Below the pieces are notes generated by a model. It had not been told where the DNA came from and did not search any database. It saw only the letters and a program-made list of their open reading frames with translations. This document shows, one piece after another, positions 1 to 8,535 of a DNA stretch of 64,000 nt. The stretch is taken from assembly GCA_947499125.1 (NCBI GenBank), contig CANMMP010000006.1, forward strand, positions 1 through 64,000, in the 5' to 3' direction. This DNA is from an uncultured Pontibacter sp. (GTDB lineage Bacteria; Bacteroidota; Bacteroidia; Cytophagales; Hymenobacteraceae). Within the stretch, counting starts at the first letter, position 1. Each line of letters begins with the position of its first letter. The position numbers and the translations under genes are program-made.

Positions 1-79
1 GGTGTTTTTGCGTTTATGCCAAGTGTGGTGGTGGGGGTATGGGTGGGGAAGTATGGGGTTGCCTGCTTAGTAGCTGGGG

Positions 80-103
80 CTTGTTGGTGAAAACACCAAC
101 AAG
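80..103. repeat. Perfect hairpin in the leading spacer
   Basis: A 10-bp perfect inverted repeat (CTTGTTGGTG / CACCAACAAG) with an AAAA loop, followed by GGGCGGGAGG. There is no T run, so it is not a typical terminator. The rest of bases 1-159 is G-rich and holds no convincing gene. Confidence 0.5.
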
Positions 104-159
104 GGCGGGAGGATATAGAATCCGCTTATGAGACGTGTGTAATAAATTGTATTATATAG

Positions 160-186
160 AAAAGGCCTAATTTAATTAGGCCTTTT
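160..186. terminator. Hairpin terminator downstream of the RsmI-like gene
   Basis: A symmetrical stem, AAAAGGCCTAATT paired with AATTAGGCCTTTT, carries A and T runs on its two sides and could stop transcription from both directions. It lies about 50 bp beyond the stop codon of the minus-strand methylase gene. Confidence 0.7.
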
Positions 187-237
187 CAACTTATAAGAGT
201 TTCTATAATTAAAGATAAGTCTGAGTATGATAGATTT

Positions 238-954
238 CTATCTATAGATCAAAAATACTGCTGGTTGCTTGTGGATATCAGGCAACTTACCTTTCCATTG
301 TTGGATAGTCTTGGTTTGAATTAGCTCGTGTTCCGGCGATGTGATATTTGCAGCTATACAAAGTTTTGTTTCAGGGTGCAGAGAGTTTACTAGATCTTCC
401 AAAAGCTTGTTGTTTCGGTAAGGTGTTTCCATGAAGATCTGGGTTTGGTTTTGTTGTTGCATTTCTTTTTCCAGTTGGCGGATGGCTTGCAACCTTGGGC
501 CTTTGTCAATAGGTAAGTATCCATGAAAAGCAAACTGCTGACCATTAAAACCACTTGCCATTAAACTTAATAGTATAGCTGATGGTCCAGCAAAAGGTAT
601 AACTTTCAGATTTTTCTGGTGAGCATACTTTACTACTTCAGCACCGGGATCAGCTATACCAGGGCATCCTGCTTCTGAAATAATGCCTCCATCAACCCCT
701 TTTTCTATCAATGGTTTTAAAGAAGCCTGTACTTGCGCCGGCGTAGCATCTTTATCTACTTGCACAAACGTCAGTTCTTCTATAGTTAACTCCGGGCAAA
801 TCATTTTTACATACCGACGTGCTGTTCGTAGATTTTCAACTATAAAATAGGTCAGGTTCCGTACTGTGTCTTTTACCTGTGACGAAATAACTTTATCTGC
901 TGTACCATCTGCCAGTATAGTAGGTATTAAGTATAAATTGCCTGATTTCTTCAT
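238..954 (-). CDS. SAM-dependent methyltransferase, tetrapyrrole methylase superfamily (RsmI-like paralogue)
   Basis: A 238-residue protein with the tetrapyrrole (corrin/porphyrin) methylase fold shared by RsmI, which 2'-O-methylates C1402 of 16S rRNA. The RsmI-like signature AGCPGIADPG lies at residues 95-104 and GPSA at 123-126; the ETPYRNNKLL segment further on matches the RsmI ESPHR region. The N-terminus (KSGNLYLIPTIL) differs from classical RsmI and the protein is shorter than typical RsmI, so it is probably the second RsmI-like gene common in Bacteroidota rather than rsmI itself. The exact substrate is not shown by the sequence. It is transcribed alone, with a hairpin terminator downstream; a TAnnTTTG-like element at 959-966 lies almost on the start codon. 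Confidence 0.8.
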   Translation of the reverse strand: MKKSGNLYLIPTILADGTADKVISSQVKDTVRNLTYFIVENLRTARRYVKMICPELTIEELTFVQVDKDATPAQVQASLKPLIEKGVDGGIISEAGCPGIADPGAEVVKYAHQKNLKVIPFAGPSAILLSLMASGFNGQQFAFHGYLPIDKGPRLQAIRQLEKEMQQQNQTQIFMETPYRNNKLLEDLVNSLHPETKLCIAANITSPEHELIQTKTIQQWKGKLPDIHKQPAVFLIYR

Positions 955-1065
955 AACACAAAAGTATAAACTATAAAGGAGAAGGAAATTAAAAAGCTGC
1001 CATCACATTTCCGCAACGGCAGCTCCTGACTTTTACTATGTTATTTTTTTGATGCTATGATTAAC

Positions 1066-1836
1066 TTAATCAGCATCCAGGTAGGTTGTAACCAGATCGT
1101 ATACTTCATCTGGAGCTTCGGCATGTACCCAATGTCCGGCATTAGGTATAGTTTCTACCTCCACCAAAGTAAATAGGCGCTCTATGTTTCCATAAATATC
1201 TTCCGGCAATATGTAACGGGACCTACCACCTTTAATAAATAATGCATGTTTCTTGAAAGGAATATCAGAGGTAATAGCTGCTGCTATCTTCTCATAGTTC
1301 TTTTCAATGGCATCGAGGTTCATGCGCCAACCAAATGTATTATCTTCTTTACGATACAGGTTCTTTAAAAGAAACAAGCGTACCTCATCTTCACTTATAC
1401 TTTTAGCTAACTGGTCATCTACATCGCCACGGCTTGTAACACTATTAATGTCTAGATCTTTTAAAGCATCAATAATTTCGTCGTGGTGAGGTGGGTAAGC
1501 CTTTGGAGCAATGTCTACAACTATAAGTTTGGTGAGGCGGGTAGGGTATTTAAGCGCATAGTTCATAGCCACTTTACCACCCATCGAATGCCCCATTATA
1601 GCTGGTGTTGCGATCTGTAAGTCATCTACTAACCGTAGCACATCTTCAGCCATCGCGTCGTAATCGTGTTGCTCGGAGTGTGGTGAACGGCCATGGTTAC
1701 GTAAATCGACCAGGAATACATTATAGTGTTCAGCTAATCGTTTGGCCAGGGTTGCCCAGTTATCTAATGTGCCGAATAAGCCATGGAGTATAAGCAACGG
1801 TTGTCCGTGGCCCATTTCTTTATAGTGTAGTTTCAT
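1066..1836 (-). CDS. Alpha/beta-fold hydrolase, YbfF-type esterase
   Basis: A 256-residue cytosolic serine hydrolase with an alpha/beta-hydrolase fold. The oxyanion HG is at residues 19-20, the nucleophile elbow GHSMGG at 82-87 (Ser84), and the catalytic His is in NAGHWVHAEAP (His235). The opening ILHGLFGTLDNW and the DLRNHGRSPH segment closely resemble the YbfF acyl-CoA/ester hydrolase family. There is no signal peptide. The substrate cannot be read from the sequence. The flanking spacers (about 110 and 85 bp) suggest it is transcribed alone. Confidence 0.85.
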   Translation of the reverse strand: MKLHYKEMGHGQPLLILHGLFGTLDNWATLAKRLAEHYNVFLVDLRNHGRSPHSEQHDYDAMAEDVLRLVDDLQIATPAIMGHSMGGKVAMNYALKYPTRLTKLIVVDIAPKAYPPHHDEIIDALKDLDINSVTSRGDVDDQLAKSISEDEVRLFLLKNLYRKEDNTFGWRMNLDAIEKNYEKIAAAITSDIPFKKHALFIKGGRSRYILPEDIYGNIERLFTLVEVETIPNAGHWVHAEAPDEVYDLVTTYLDAD

Positions 1837-1920
1837 TTTGTCAGTTAACAGTTAGAGATAAACAGTTATCAGTTTAGTAGCTTACGGAAGTATAAGCTTA
1901 GAGTATAAAAGGTATCAGAA

Positions 1921-2973
1921 CTATAAAACTTTAATCAGTTTCTCATTAGCGCCACGCTCTTTTAATACTCCCAGCGGCTGAAGGTCTAAGTTATACTTTG
2001 CAAACAGCTGCAATACTTCTTCACGGCCAGCCGGATCAATAGCAACTAATAGGCCGCCGCTGGTTTGCGGGTCGCAGAGGAGGTGTTTCTGGTCTGGGGG
2101 GAGTTCTGCTAATTTGTGGCCGTAGCTATCGAAGTTACGGTGGGTGCCGCCGGGTATGGCTTTTTGTGCCAGGTACTCCAATGCTTCTGGTATTACAGGT
2201 ACTTTATCGAAGTATACTTCTGCCATTAAACTACTGCCTTCGCACATTTCCGATAAGTGGCCCATTAAGCCGAAACCTGTTACGTCGGTCATGGCTTTAA
2301 CTTGTGGCAGTTGGCCTAACTCAGCGCCTATCTTATTTAGCTGCATCATTTGCTCTGGAGCAATTTGTGCGTGCTCTGGCTTAAGTATAGCTTTTTTCTG
2401 AGCAGTGGTAAGTATGCCCACGCCAATTGGTTTTGTTAAGTATAGCTCGCAGCCTGCGGTGGCAGTGTCGTTTCGTTTAAGGTTGGGGATGTCGAGCATA
2501 CCGGATACCGCTAGACCGAAGATAGGTTCCGGGCTATCAATGCTATGGCCGCCAGCTAAAGGTATGCCTGCTTCGTGGCAGATGCTGCGGCTGCCTTCAA
2601 TTACACGTTTGGCCACTTCGGGAGCTAGTTTATCTATAGGCCATCCCAACACTGCAATAGCCATCATCGGATTTCCGCCCATTGCATAAATGTCCGAAAT
2701 TGCATTAGCAGATGCAATACGACCGAAATCATAAGCATCATCCACGATCGGCATAAAAAAATCGGTTGTACTGATAACGGCGCGGCCATTGCCAATGTCA
2801 TAAACAGCAGCATCGTCGCGGGAGCTGTTACCTACCAGTAGCTTATCGTTTTCAGGATAAGTGATATCCGAATGAAGTATAGCATCGAGTACTTTTGGGG
2901 CAATTTTGCAGCCACAACCGGCTCCGTGGCTATACTGGGTAAGTTTTATATCTTGGGTGGATGTCTCTTCCAT
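1921..2973 (-). CDS. selD: Selenide, water dikinase
   Basis: Makes selenophosphate from selenide and ATP, the selenium donor for tRNA 2-selenouridine (and for selenocysteine where present). At 350 residues it has the usual SelD length. The N-terminal catalytic motif GAGCGCK is at residues 17-23; Cys20 and Lys23 correspond to Cys17 and Lys20 of E. coli SelD, so this is the cysteine form, not a selenoprotein. The glycine-rich and Asp-containing AIRS/PurM-type ATP-binding segments follow ([25 protein letters not shown]). The start lies 2 bp after the stop of mnmH, which points to one transcript and translational coupling with the enzyme that uses its product. Confidence 0.96.
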   Translation of the reverse strand: MEETSTQDIKLTQYSHGAGCGCKIAPKVLDAILHSDITYPENDKLLVGNSSRDDAAVYDIGNGRAVISTTDFFMPIVDDAYDFGRIASANAISDIYAMGGNPMMAIAVLGWPIDKLAPEVAKRVIEGSRSICHEAGIPLAGGHSIDSPEPIFGLAVSGMLDIPNLKRNDTATAGCELYLTKPIGVGILTTAQKKAILKPEHAQIAPEQMMQLNKIGAELGQLPQVKAMTDVTGFGLMGHLSEMCEGSSLMAEVYFDKVPVIPEALEYLAQKAIPGGTHRNFDSYGHKLAELPPDQKHLLCDPQTSGGLLVAIDPAGREEVLQLFAKYNLDLQPLGVLKERGANEKLIKVL

Positions 2974-2975
2974 AA

Positions 2976-4004
2976 TTAGATCAGGTTGTTAGTTTTGGCG
3001 AAGGCAACTATTTGCTGCGCGTTCTCTTCGGGGTTTATACTTTGCAATGGTAAAGTAAGCACCTGTTGCTTTGGTTTTAGCTGGTAATGGTATGCTTTGT
3101 CGTAATAGGTGAGTGCTATTTCTACCATCTTTTCCATATCACCGGTCTCAATGGCAGTAAGAGCTTCCTGGGTAGCCAAGCCGCCCAAGCGCTTTTTTAT
3201 TCTAAGTATAGCGGCCTCCAGCAAGGTTTTATCGATGCGGCAATATTCATTTGCCAATTTAGTTACGCGTAAGGGTTTGGGTACATCTATAACTATAGTT
3301 GGCTGCTGCTGCATGTTAATGTAAAACTCGTGTGGCACCTTTACACGGCCTATCGTTTCACCTTCATCCTCGAACCAAACTGGCTGCTGATCGCTTAATT
3401 TCAGTAACTCCGTACCTAATAAATTCTCGAAATGTTCTGTTGTGGGCTGAGTGGGCATGCCTATACTTCCGAACGAAGAACCTTTATGATTGGCTAAGCC
3501 TTCCAGGTCTATGGTTTGTTGACCAAGCTGTTGCATGTAAGGTAAAATATCGGTTTTGCCGCTGCCCGTAAAACCGCTAAGTATAAGCTTAGGGCGTGGT
3601 TTAGTAAATTGCTCCTGTATAAAATGACGATAAGCTTTGTAGCCGCCTTGCAGCAAGTGCACTTTAAAACTGGCAAAGCTGAGGAGCCAGGCCATTGCCC
3701 CGCTTCGCATGCCGCCGCGCCAGCAATGCAACAATACTTCTTTATCAGGAGCAATTTTAGTAGCCTCTTTTACAAACTGAGACATCTTTGGGCCGAACAA
3801 ATCCAGGCCTAATAATACGGCCGGGTCGTGGCCCTGCTGTTTATAAGATGTACCAACTATAGCCCGCTCATCATCTGTGAAAATAGGGAAGCTTTGCGCC
3901 TGTAAAATATGACCGGTTTCGTATTCTTTAGGCGCGCGCGCATCCAGCACAGGCAGCTTTTCAGCTTTCTGCAAAAACTCTTCTATCGTGATGGAGTTTA
4001 TCAA
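2976..4004 (-). CDS. mnmH: tRNA 2-selenouridine synthase
   Basis: Replaces sulphur by selenium in the 2-thiouridine at the wobble position of certain tRNAs, using selenophosphate. A 342-residue two-domain protein: an N-terminal rhodanese domain with active-site Cys94 in CWRGGMRS (94-101), and a C-terminal P-loop domain with GFTGSGKT at 144-151. Both the domain order and the cysteine match E. coli SelU/MnmH. It sits between pdxJ (6 bp upstream) and selD (2 bp downstream). No selA or selB is visible in the window, so selenium may serve only tRNA modification here; the rest of the genome would decide. Confidence 0.95.
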   Translation of the reverse strand: MINSITIEEFLQKAEKLPVLDARAPKEYETGHILQAQSFPIFTDDERAIVGTSYKQQGHDPAVLLGLDLFGPKMSQFVKEATKIAPDKEVLLHCWRGGMRSGAMAWLLSFASFKVHLLQGGYKAYRHFIQEQFTKPRPKLILSGFTGSGKTDILPYMQQLGQQTIDLEGLANHKGSSFGSIGMPTQPTTEHFENLLGTELLKLSDQQPVWFEDEGETIGRVKVPHEFYINMQQQPTIVIDVPKPLRVTKLANEYCRIDKTLLEAAILRIKKRLGGLATQEALTAIETGDMEKMVEIALTYYDKAYHYQLKPKQQVLTLPLQSINPEENAQQIVAFAKTNNLI

Positions 4005-4010
4005 AGTTGG

Positions 4011-4724
4011 TTAATTAAGCTGACGCAAGTATAGCTGTATCGTATTTTCCAGTCCGAAGTATAAAGCGTCGCAGATCAGGGCATGGCCTATACTTACTTC
4101 CAGCAGTCCTGGCAGGTTGTCTTTCAAATACTTCAGATTATCCAGGTCAAGGTCGTGGCCCGCATTCAGACCAATGCCAAATTCCTGCGCTTTAACAGCG
4201 GCTTTTACATAAGAGGCAATAGCTGCTTCACGATCAGTATGATATTGTCGGGCGTAATCTTCGGTGTATAGTTCTACGCGATCGGTGCCAACTATAGCTG
4301 CGCCTTCGATCATACTTTCCACAGGGTCCACAAATATTGATGTGCGGATTCCCAGGTCTTTCATCTCTGAGATTATATCCGTCAAGAAATCTTTATGCTT
4401 TATAGTATCCCAACCGGCATTGGATGTAATGGCATCGGGCGCATCGGGCACTAAGGTTACCTGCTCCGGCTTCACATCTTTTACAAGTTGCAGGAAATCT
4501 GGAGTCGGGTTGCCTTCTATGTTAAATTCTGTGGTTACTATAGGTTTCAGGTCGTAAACATCCTGGTAACGGATATGGCGCTCGTCGGGGCGCGGATGCA
4601 CGGTAATACCTTGCGCGCCGAAACGCTCACAATCCTTAGCGGCCTGCACTACATTTGGTCTGTCGCCGCCACGGGCATTCCGAAGCGTAGCTATTTTGTT
4701 TATATTTACACTTAGTTTGGTCAT
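4011..4724 (-). CDS. pdxJ: Pyridoxine 5'-phosphate synthase
   Basis: Condenses 3-amino-2-oxopropyl phosphate with 1-deoxyxylulose 5-phosphate to give pyridoxine 5'-phosphate in the DXP-dependent vitamin B6 route. The 237-residue length is normal. Family motifs seen: [15 protein letters not shown] at the N-terminus, HPRPDERHI at 43-51 (active-site His43 and His50), the catalytic Glu in FNIEGNP (Glu70), and [12 protein letters not shown] near the C-terminus. It is probably the first gene of a pdxJ-mnmH-selD transcript, with only 6 bp to mnmH. The DXP substrate comes from Dxs, whose gene is at the far end of this window. Confidence 0.96.
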   Translation of the reverse strand: MTKLSVNINKIATLRNARGGDRPNVVQAAKDCERFGAQGITVHPRPDERHIRYQDVYDLKPIVTTEFNIEGNPTPDFLQLVKDVKPEQVTLVPDAPDAITSNAGWDTIKHKDFLTDIISEMKDLGIRTSIFVDPVESMIEGAAIVGTDRVELYTEDYARQYHTDREAAIASYVKAAVKAQEFGIGLNAGHDLDLDNLKYLKDNLPGLLEVSIGHALICDALYFGLENTIQLYLRQLN

Positions 4725-4886
4725 GTTGCTTATGCGGCCAGTGTTATAGCCTGTTTCATAAATGGAATGACTAAATTAAAGGAAATTTATGTAAGATGGT
4801 AAGTATAACTTTATGCTATACTTCTGTTCTCTCCGTAAACAAACATAAACTCCTGACAGTAGACGAACTATAAACTATAAAAAACT

Positions 4887-5348
4887 ATGACCTTAAAAGA
4901 ACGGATCGAAGCTGACATAAAGCAGGCAATGCTTGCCAAAGATAAACCACGTTTACAGGCACTGCGAAGTATAAAATCTTTGATAATGCTGGCCGAAACA
5001 GAAAAAGGCGGAGTTGAAGGCATTAGCCAGGATACAGAAATGAAGTTGCTGACCAAAGCAGCTAAACAGCGTCGCGAGTCGGCGGAATTATACGCCCAGC
5101 AAGGCCGCACCGACCTGGAGCAGATCGAGTTAGTTGAACTGGAAGTAATTGAAGAATACCTGCCGAAGCAGTTGGATGAAGGCGATCTGCGCTCTCGTTT
5201 GCTGGAGATCATTCAGCGGGTAGGGGCAACCGGTCCGTCTGATATGGGTAAGGTAATGGGCGTTGCATCTAAAGAACTGGCTGGGCAGGCTGATGGCCGT
5301 GCTATTTCAGCAGCTGTAAATGCGATGCTAAACAACACCGATTTTTAG
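4887..5348 (+). CDS. GatB/YqeY domain-containing protein
   Basis: A 153-residue cytosolic protein that matches the YqeY family along its whole length (MTLKERIEADIKQAMLAKDKPRLQALR... at the N-terminus, DMGKVMGVASKELAGQADGRAIS at the C-terminus, shown in part). The YqeY domain resembles the tail domain of the GatB subunit of Glu-tRNA(Gln) amidotransferase, which contacts tRNA; the function of the free-standing protein is unknown. It begins the long plus-strand run that continues with cvpA. Confidence 0.9.
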   Translation: MTLKERIEADIKQAMLAKDKPRLQALRSIKSLIMLAETEKGGVEGISQDTEMKLLTKAAKQRRESAELYAQQGRTDLEQIELVELEVIEEYLPKQLDEGDLRSRLLEIIQRVGATGPSDMGKVMGVASKELAGQADGRAISAAVNAMLNNTDF

Positions 5349-5477
5349 TAACAAGAACAGGTAATTTGCACGGACCTATAGTTGGTGCACTACCCGGATA
5401 ATCATTATCTTAGCGCTGCTGCGTTGGCTTTGTGCCGGTGCAACAGCGCTTTTTTGTTTATTTATAGTTTCGCCGTA

Positions 5478-5996
5478 ATGAGCACATTCGATTATTTTCT
5501 GCTTATCCCGATACTTTTTGGTGCGTTTTTAGGCTATCGTAAAGGCCTGTTAATGGAGTTTGTGTCGTTGTTTGCGCTGGTGGCTGCCATTATAGGTGGG
5601 CTACAGTTGCTACATGTGGCGCTGCCTGTAGTGAAGGATTTTGTGGGCGATGTAGGTGGCGTGTTGCCTTATCTTACATTTATCATTGTGTTCATTGGCA
5701 TTATACTTCTTGTCTACCTCATCGGCTTCATTCTTAAAAAGATCATCGACTTTACACCTTTCGGCTTTTTCGATAATTTCCTGGGTGCGGTGCTTGGAGC
5801 TATAAAATGGTGCTTTGCTATCAGTTTGCTGCTCTACGTTTCCGAAATGGCTGGCATTAGTATTACCGATGAAACTGCTACCGAATCTGTAGTTTACCCT
5901 GTCGTGCTTAAAACCACACCTTACGCGTTGGATATTCTAAGCTATGTGCTCCCGTTCTTAAAAACTCTGATCTCTTCGCTGAAGGAGTTCTTTTAG
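5478..5996 (+). CDS. CvpA family membrane protein
   Basis: A 172-residue inner-membrane protein with about four hydrophobic segments. The start MSTFDYFLLIPILFGAFLGY followed by RKGLLMEFVSLFA is the conserved CvpA/colicin V production opening. An open frame continues upstream to a TTG at 5382, but the extension (VHYPDNHYLSAAALALC) is not family-like, so I place the start at ATG 5478. In E. coli, CvpA affects colicin V export and purF expression; the role in Bacteroidota is not established. Confidence 0.85.
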   Translation: MSTFDYFLLIPILFGAFLGYRKGLLMEFVSLFALVAAIIGGLQLLHVALPVVKDFVGDVGGVLPYLTFIIVFIGIILLVYLIGFILKKIIDFTPFGFFDNFLGAVLGAIKWCFAISLLLYVSEMAGISITDETATESVVYPVVLKTTPYALDILSYVLPFLKTLISSLKEFF

Positions 5997-6031
5997 AAGA
6001 CATTCATAGTTAGTTTAAGTATAGAACCCAA

Positions 6032-6457
6032 ATGAAAAAGTATAAAGCGAACCGTAAAGGCGCTATGCTATACATGATCGTGTTTTTGGCGCTGTTGCCG
6101 GCTGTTATATTTGCTTTTAATGTGGGCGGATTTATGGAGCAGCCTTATATGCTGTTGCCTATGTTAGTGCCACTGGGCCTGCTTTTATGGATATTTTTTA
6201 GCACCTGCTATTTGGTAGACGATGGAAAACTGAAGTATAGATCGGGATTTGTTCAGGGCGAAATTAACATCAGCGAAATCAGGCAGCTTATAGTTGGCGA
6301 TACATTATGGACTGGGTTAAAGCCCGCGCTGGCTAATAAAGGTATTATCGTAAAGTATAACCGCTACGACGAAATTTACATTGCCCCCGAAAATAATGAA
6401 GAGCTTGTGCAGGACCTGAAAACCCTGAACCCAACTATAGAAATAAACTATAAGTAA
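6032..6457 (+). CDS. PH domain-containing membrane protein
   Basis: A 141-residue protein with two N-terminal transmembrane segments (about 13-30 and 38-57) followed by a cytoplasmic bacterial PH-like domain (CYLVDDGKLKYRSGF ... INISEIRQLIVGDTLWTGLKPALANKG, shown in part). The pattern of two membrane helices plus a beta-rich domain fits the small bacterial PH family of unknown function. It lies 35 bp after cvpA and 37 bp before the glutamine amidotransferase gene, probably in the same transcript. Confidence 0.7.
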   Translation: MKKYKANRKGAMLYMIVFLALLPAVIFAFNVGGFMEQPYMLLPMLVPLGLLLWIFFSTCYLVDDGKLKYRSGFVQGEINISEIRQLIVGDTLWTGLKPALANKGIIVKYNRYDEIYIAPENNEELVQDLKTLNPTIEINYK

Positions 6458-6494
6458 TAACCAACGGCACAGCTTCTGGCTTTCAAACAAATAA

Positions 6495-7064
6495 ATGCTT
6501 CTCCTCCTCGATAATTTTGATTCGTTTACCTATAACCTGGTAGATTACTTTGGCCAGTTAGGTATAGAAGCGCATGTGGTGCGGAACGATGTGCCGTTAT
6601 CAGAAATAAAGAAACTACCTATAACAGCTATAGTTTTGTCGCCGGGGCCGGGAACACCGAAGGGGGCAGGCGTGCTGATGGATGTGATACAGGAATACCA
6701 CGAACGTATACCGATGCTGGGTATTTGTTTAGGCCACCAGGCGCTGGGCGAATTTTTTGGGGCAAAATTGGAGAAAGGCGAAAAGCCAATGCACGGCAAG
6801 ATATCAGAAATTATTTGTGAGCCCGATCCAATCTTTAAAGGCCTGCCCGAAAAGATGCCAGTCGTCAGGTATCATTCGCTGGTATTGCGCCAAACGCCGC
6901 CAAGTATAATTCCGCTGGCCCACACAGCTACAGGCGAGCTAATGGCTTTTAAACATAACACATTGCCACTGTATGCGTTACAATTTCATCCGGAGGCGGC
7001 GCTTACTACTTATGGCCTTGAAATGCTACGAAATTGGGTTAGTATTACTAATATTGCAGTATAA
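6495..7064 (+). CDS. Anthranilate / aminodeoxychorismate synthase glutamine amidotransferase subunit
   Basis: A class I glutamine amidotransferase (189 residues) that supplies ammonia for conversion of chorismate to anthranilate (TrpG) or 4-amino-4-deoxychorismate (PabA). Seen: LLLLDNFDSFTYNLVDYFG at the start, SPGPG at 49-53, nucleophile Cys78 in GICLGHQ, and His165/Glu167 in QFHPEA. Family members usually read HPES here; this one has Ala168. No trpE or pabB partner is nearby, so TrpG and PabA cannot be separated; a stand-alone copy with housekeeping neighbours slightly favours PabA. Confidence 0.9.
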   Translation: MLLLLDNFDSFTYNLVDYFGQLGIEAHVVRNDVPLSEIKKLPITAIVLSPGPGTPKGAGVLMDVIQEYHERIPMLGICLGHQALGEFFGAKLEKGEKPMHGKISEIICEPDPIFKGLPEKMPVVRYHSLVLRQTPPSIIPLAHTATGELMAFKHNTLPLYALQFHPEAALTTYGLEMLRNWVSITNIAV

Positions 7065-7094
7065 ATTATATTATTTGCTTAGTTTACCCCTACT

Positions 7095-7868
7095 ATGGAT
7101 CTACAAGTAAGACAAGAAGGCGAGTTTCAGTATATTGATGAAGGACAAGGTGAAGTGCTGTTGTTGCTGCACGGATTGTTTGGAGCCCTGAGTAACTGGA
7201 ATGGCGTCGTAGATCATTTTTCTAAAAACTACCGCGTAGTTATTCCGCTTATGCCGATTTATGAAATGGCATTGCACAAAGCTGGCGTACCCGGGCTGAT
7301 GCACTTTGTGGAAGACTTCGTAAAGTTTAAAAAGCTGGATAACCTGACCTTGCTTGGCAACTCGCTTGGCGGCCACGTAGCATTGGTTTATACTTTAAAT
7401 AATACCGATAAAGTAAAGCGCCTGGTGCTTACCGGCAGTTCTGGCCTTTTTGAGGACTCGATGGGTGGCTCGTTCCCGAAGCGTGGCAACTATGAGTATG
7501 TAAAAGAGCGCGTAGAGTACACATTCTACAAACCAGAAACTGCTACCAAGGACCTGGTTGATGAAGTTTTCAATATTACCAACAGCAATGCCAAGTGTTT
7601 ACGTATTATAGCCATAGCTAAATCGGCACAGCGGCACAACATGGCCAAAGATATCACAAACATTAAAGTGCCTACGCTGTTGATATGGGGACTGAACGAT
7701 ACGATCACGCCGCCGCTGGTAGCCCACGAATTTAACAGACTTATAGATAACTCGGATCTATACTTTATAGATAAGTGCGGACACGCCCCAATGATGGAAC
7801 ATCCGGAGCGCTTTAATAGTATCTTAGAGAAATTTCTTGACAAAAATAGTATAGCTCAAACTACATGA
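7095..7868 (+). CDS. Alpha/beta-fold hydrolase (MhpC-like)
   Basis: A 257-residue serine hydrolase. LLLLHGLFGALSNW carries the oxyanion HG (26-27), GNSLGG at 88-93 is the nucleophile elbow (Ser90), LIWGLNDTITP carries the acid, and DKCGHAPMMEHPERF the catalytic His. It is closest in style to C-C bond hydrolases and related esterases of the MhpC/BphD group, but no aromatic degradation genes are near, so the substrate is unknown. The stop overlaps the start of the CBS gene by 4 bp (ATGA), so the two are translationally coupled. Confidence 0.85.
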   Translation: MDLQVRQEGEFQYIDEGQGEVLLLLHGLFGALSNWNGVVDHFSKNYRVVIPLMPIYEMALHKAGVPGLMHFVEDFVKFKKLDNLTLLGNSLGGHVALVYTLNNTDKVKRLVLTGSSGLFEDSMGGSFPKRGNYEYVKERVEYTFYKPETATKDLVDEVFNITNSNAKCLRIIAIAKSAQRHNMAKDITNIKVPTLLIWGLNDTITPPLVAHEFNRLIDNSDLYFIDKCGHAPMMEHPERFNSILEKFLDKNSIAQTT

Positions 7869-8530
7869 TCGCAGAAGAACTCATTAACCAAATGATACCG
7901 CCGCTTAAACTCTATGATACCGTAGAGAAGGCGCTGCGTTGGATGGATGAGTTCCGGGTAAATGAACTGCCCGTAGTAAGCAACCGCAAGTACCTGGGCA
8001 TGGCCACCGGCCCCGACCTGGTAGAAATGACCGACCGTAACCTTACCCTGAAAGAGGTAGAACTGGATTACCAGGATATTTTTGTAATGCACTTCCAGCA
8101 TTTTTACGATGTAATGGAGGCGGCCATCAAAAATAAGATACAGGTTGTGCCCGTGCTCGATGAGATGCAGGAGTACATGGGCATCATAACTATAAACGAT
8201 ACGCTGGCAGCCTTCGGCCAAATGTCGGCGTTGCAGGGGCAGGGCAGTATACTGGTGCTTAGTATGCCCGAGCGCGATTATTCTCTTAGCCAGATCAGCC
8301 GTTTAATTGAAGAAGAGAACGTAAAGATACTGAGCGCCTACGTGTCGCCGGATGAACTGGACCCTTATAAGATCAAGCTTACTTTAAAACTGAATACTTC
8401 AGACCTCAGCCGCATCATAGCTACCCTCGAGCGTTTCGAATACCGCATTACAGCGCAGTTCCACGATAGCAACTCATTTGATGTGGGTAAAGATCGCCTG
8501 GACATGCTGTTCAAATATCTCGACATCTAA
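7865..8530 (+). CDS. CBS domain-containing protein
   Basis: A 221-residue cytosolic protein with a tandem CBS pair in the first half (about 1-125: MIPPLKLYDTVEKALRWMDE, then NKIQVVPVLDEMQEYMGIIT), modules that usually bind adenine nucleotides. The C-terminal half (LVLSMPERDYSLSQISRLIE ...) looks like an ACT-like regulatory fold. In Bacteroidota this type of protein commonly lies beside nadK, as here, with only the BamA-like gene between. The ligand is not known from the sequence. Confidence 0.85.
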   Translation: MIAEELINQMIPPLKLYDTVEKALRWMDEFRVNELPVVSNRKYLGMATGPDLVEMTDRNLTLKEVELDYQDIFVMHFQHFYDVMEAAIKNKIQVVPVLDEMQEYMGIITINDTLAAFGQMSALQGQGSILVLSMPERDYSLSQISRLIEEENVKILSAYVSPDELDPYKIKLTLKLNTSDLSRIIATLERFEYRITAQFHDSNSFDVGKDRLDMLFKYLDI

Positions 8531-8535
8531 AACAG

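Noticed and set aside
1..125. Open frames at the left edge, plus strand
   Set aside because: They are short and rich in Gly/Val/Trp from G-rich DNA, and run through a hairpin; without the sequence to the left no gene can be supported.
5382..5477. N-terminal extension of CvpA from a TTG codon
   Set aside because: The added residues are not family-like, and ATG 5478 gives the conserved CvpA start.
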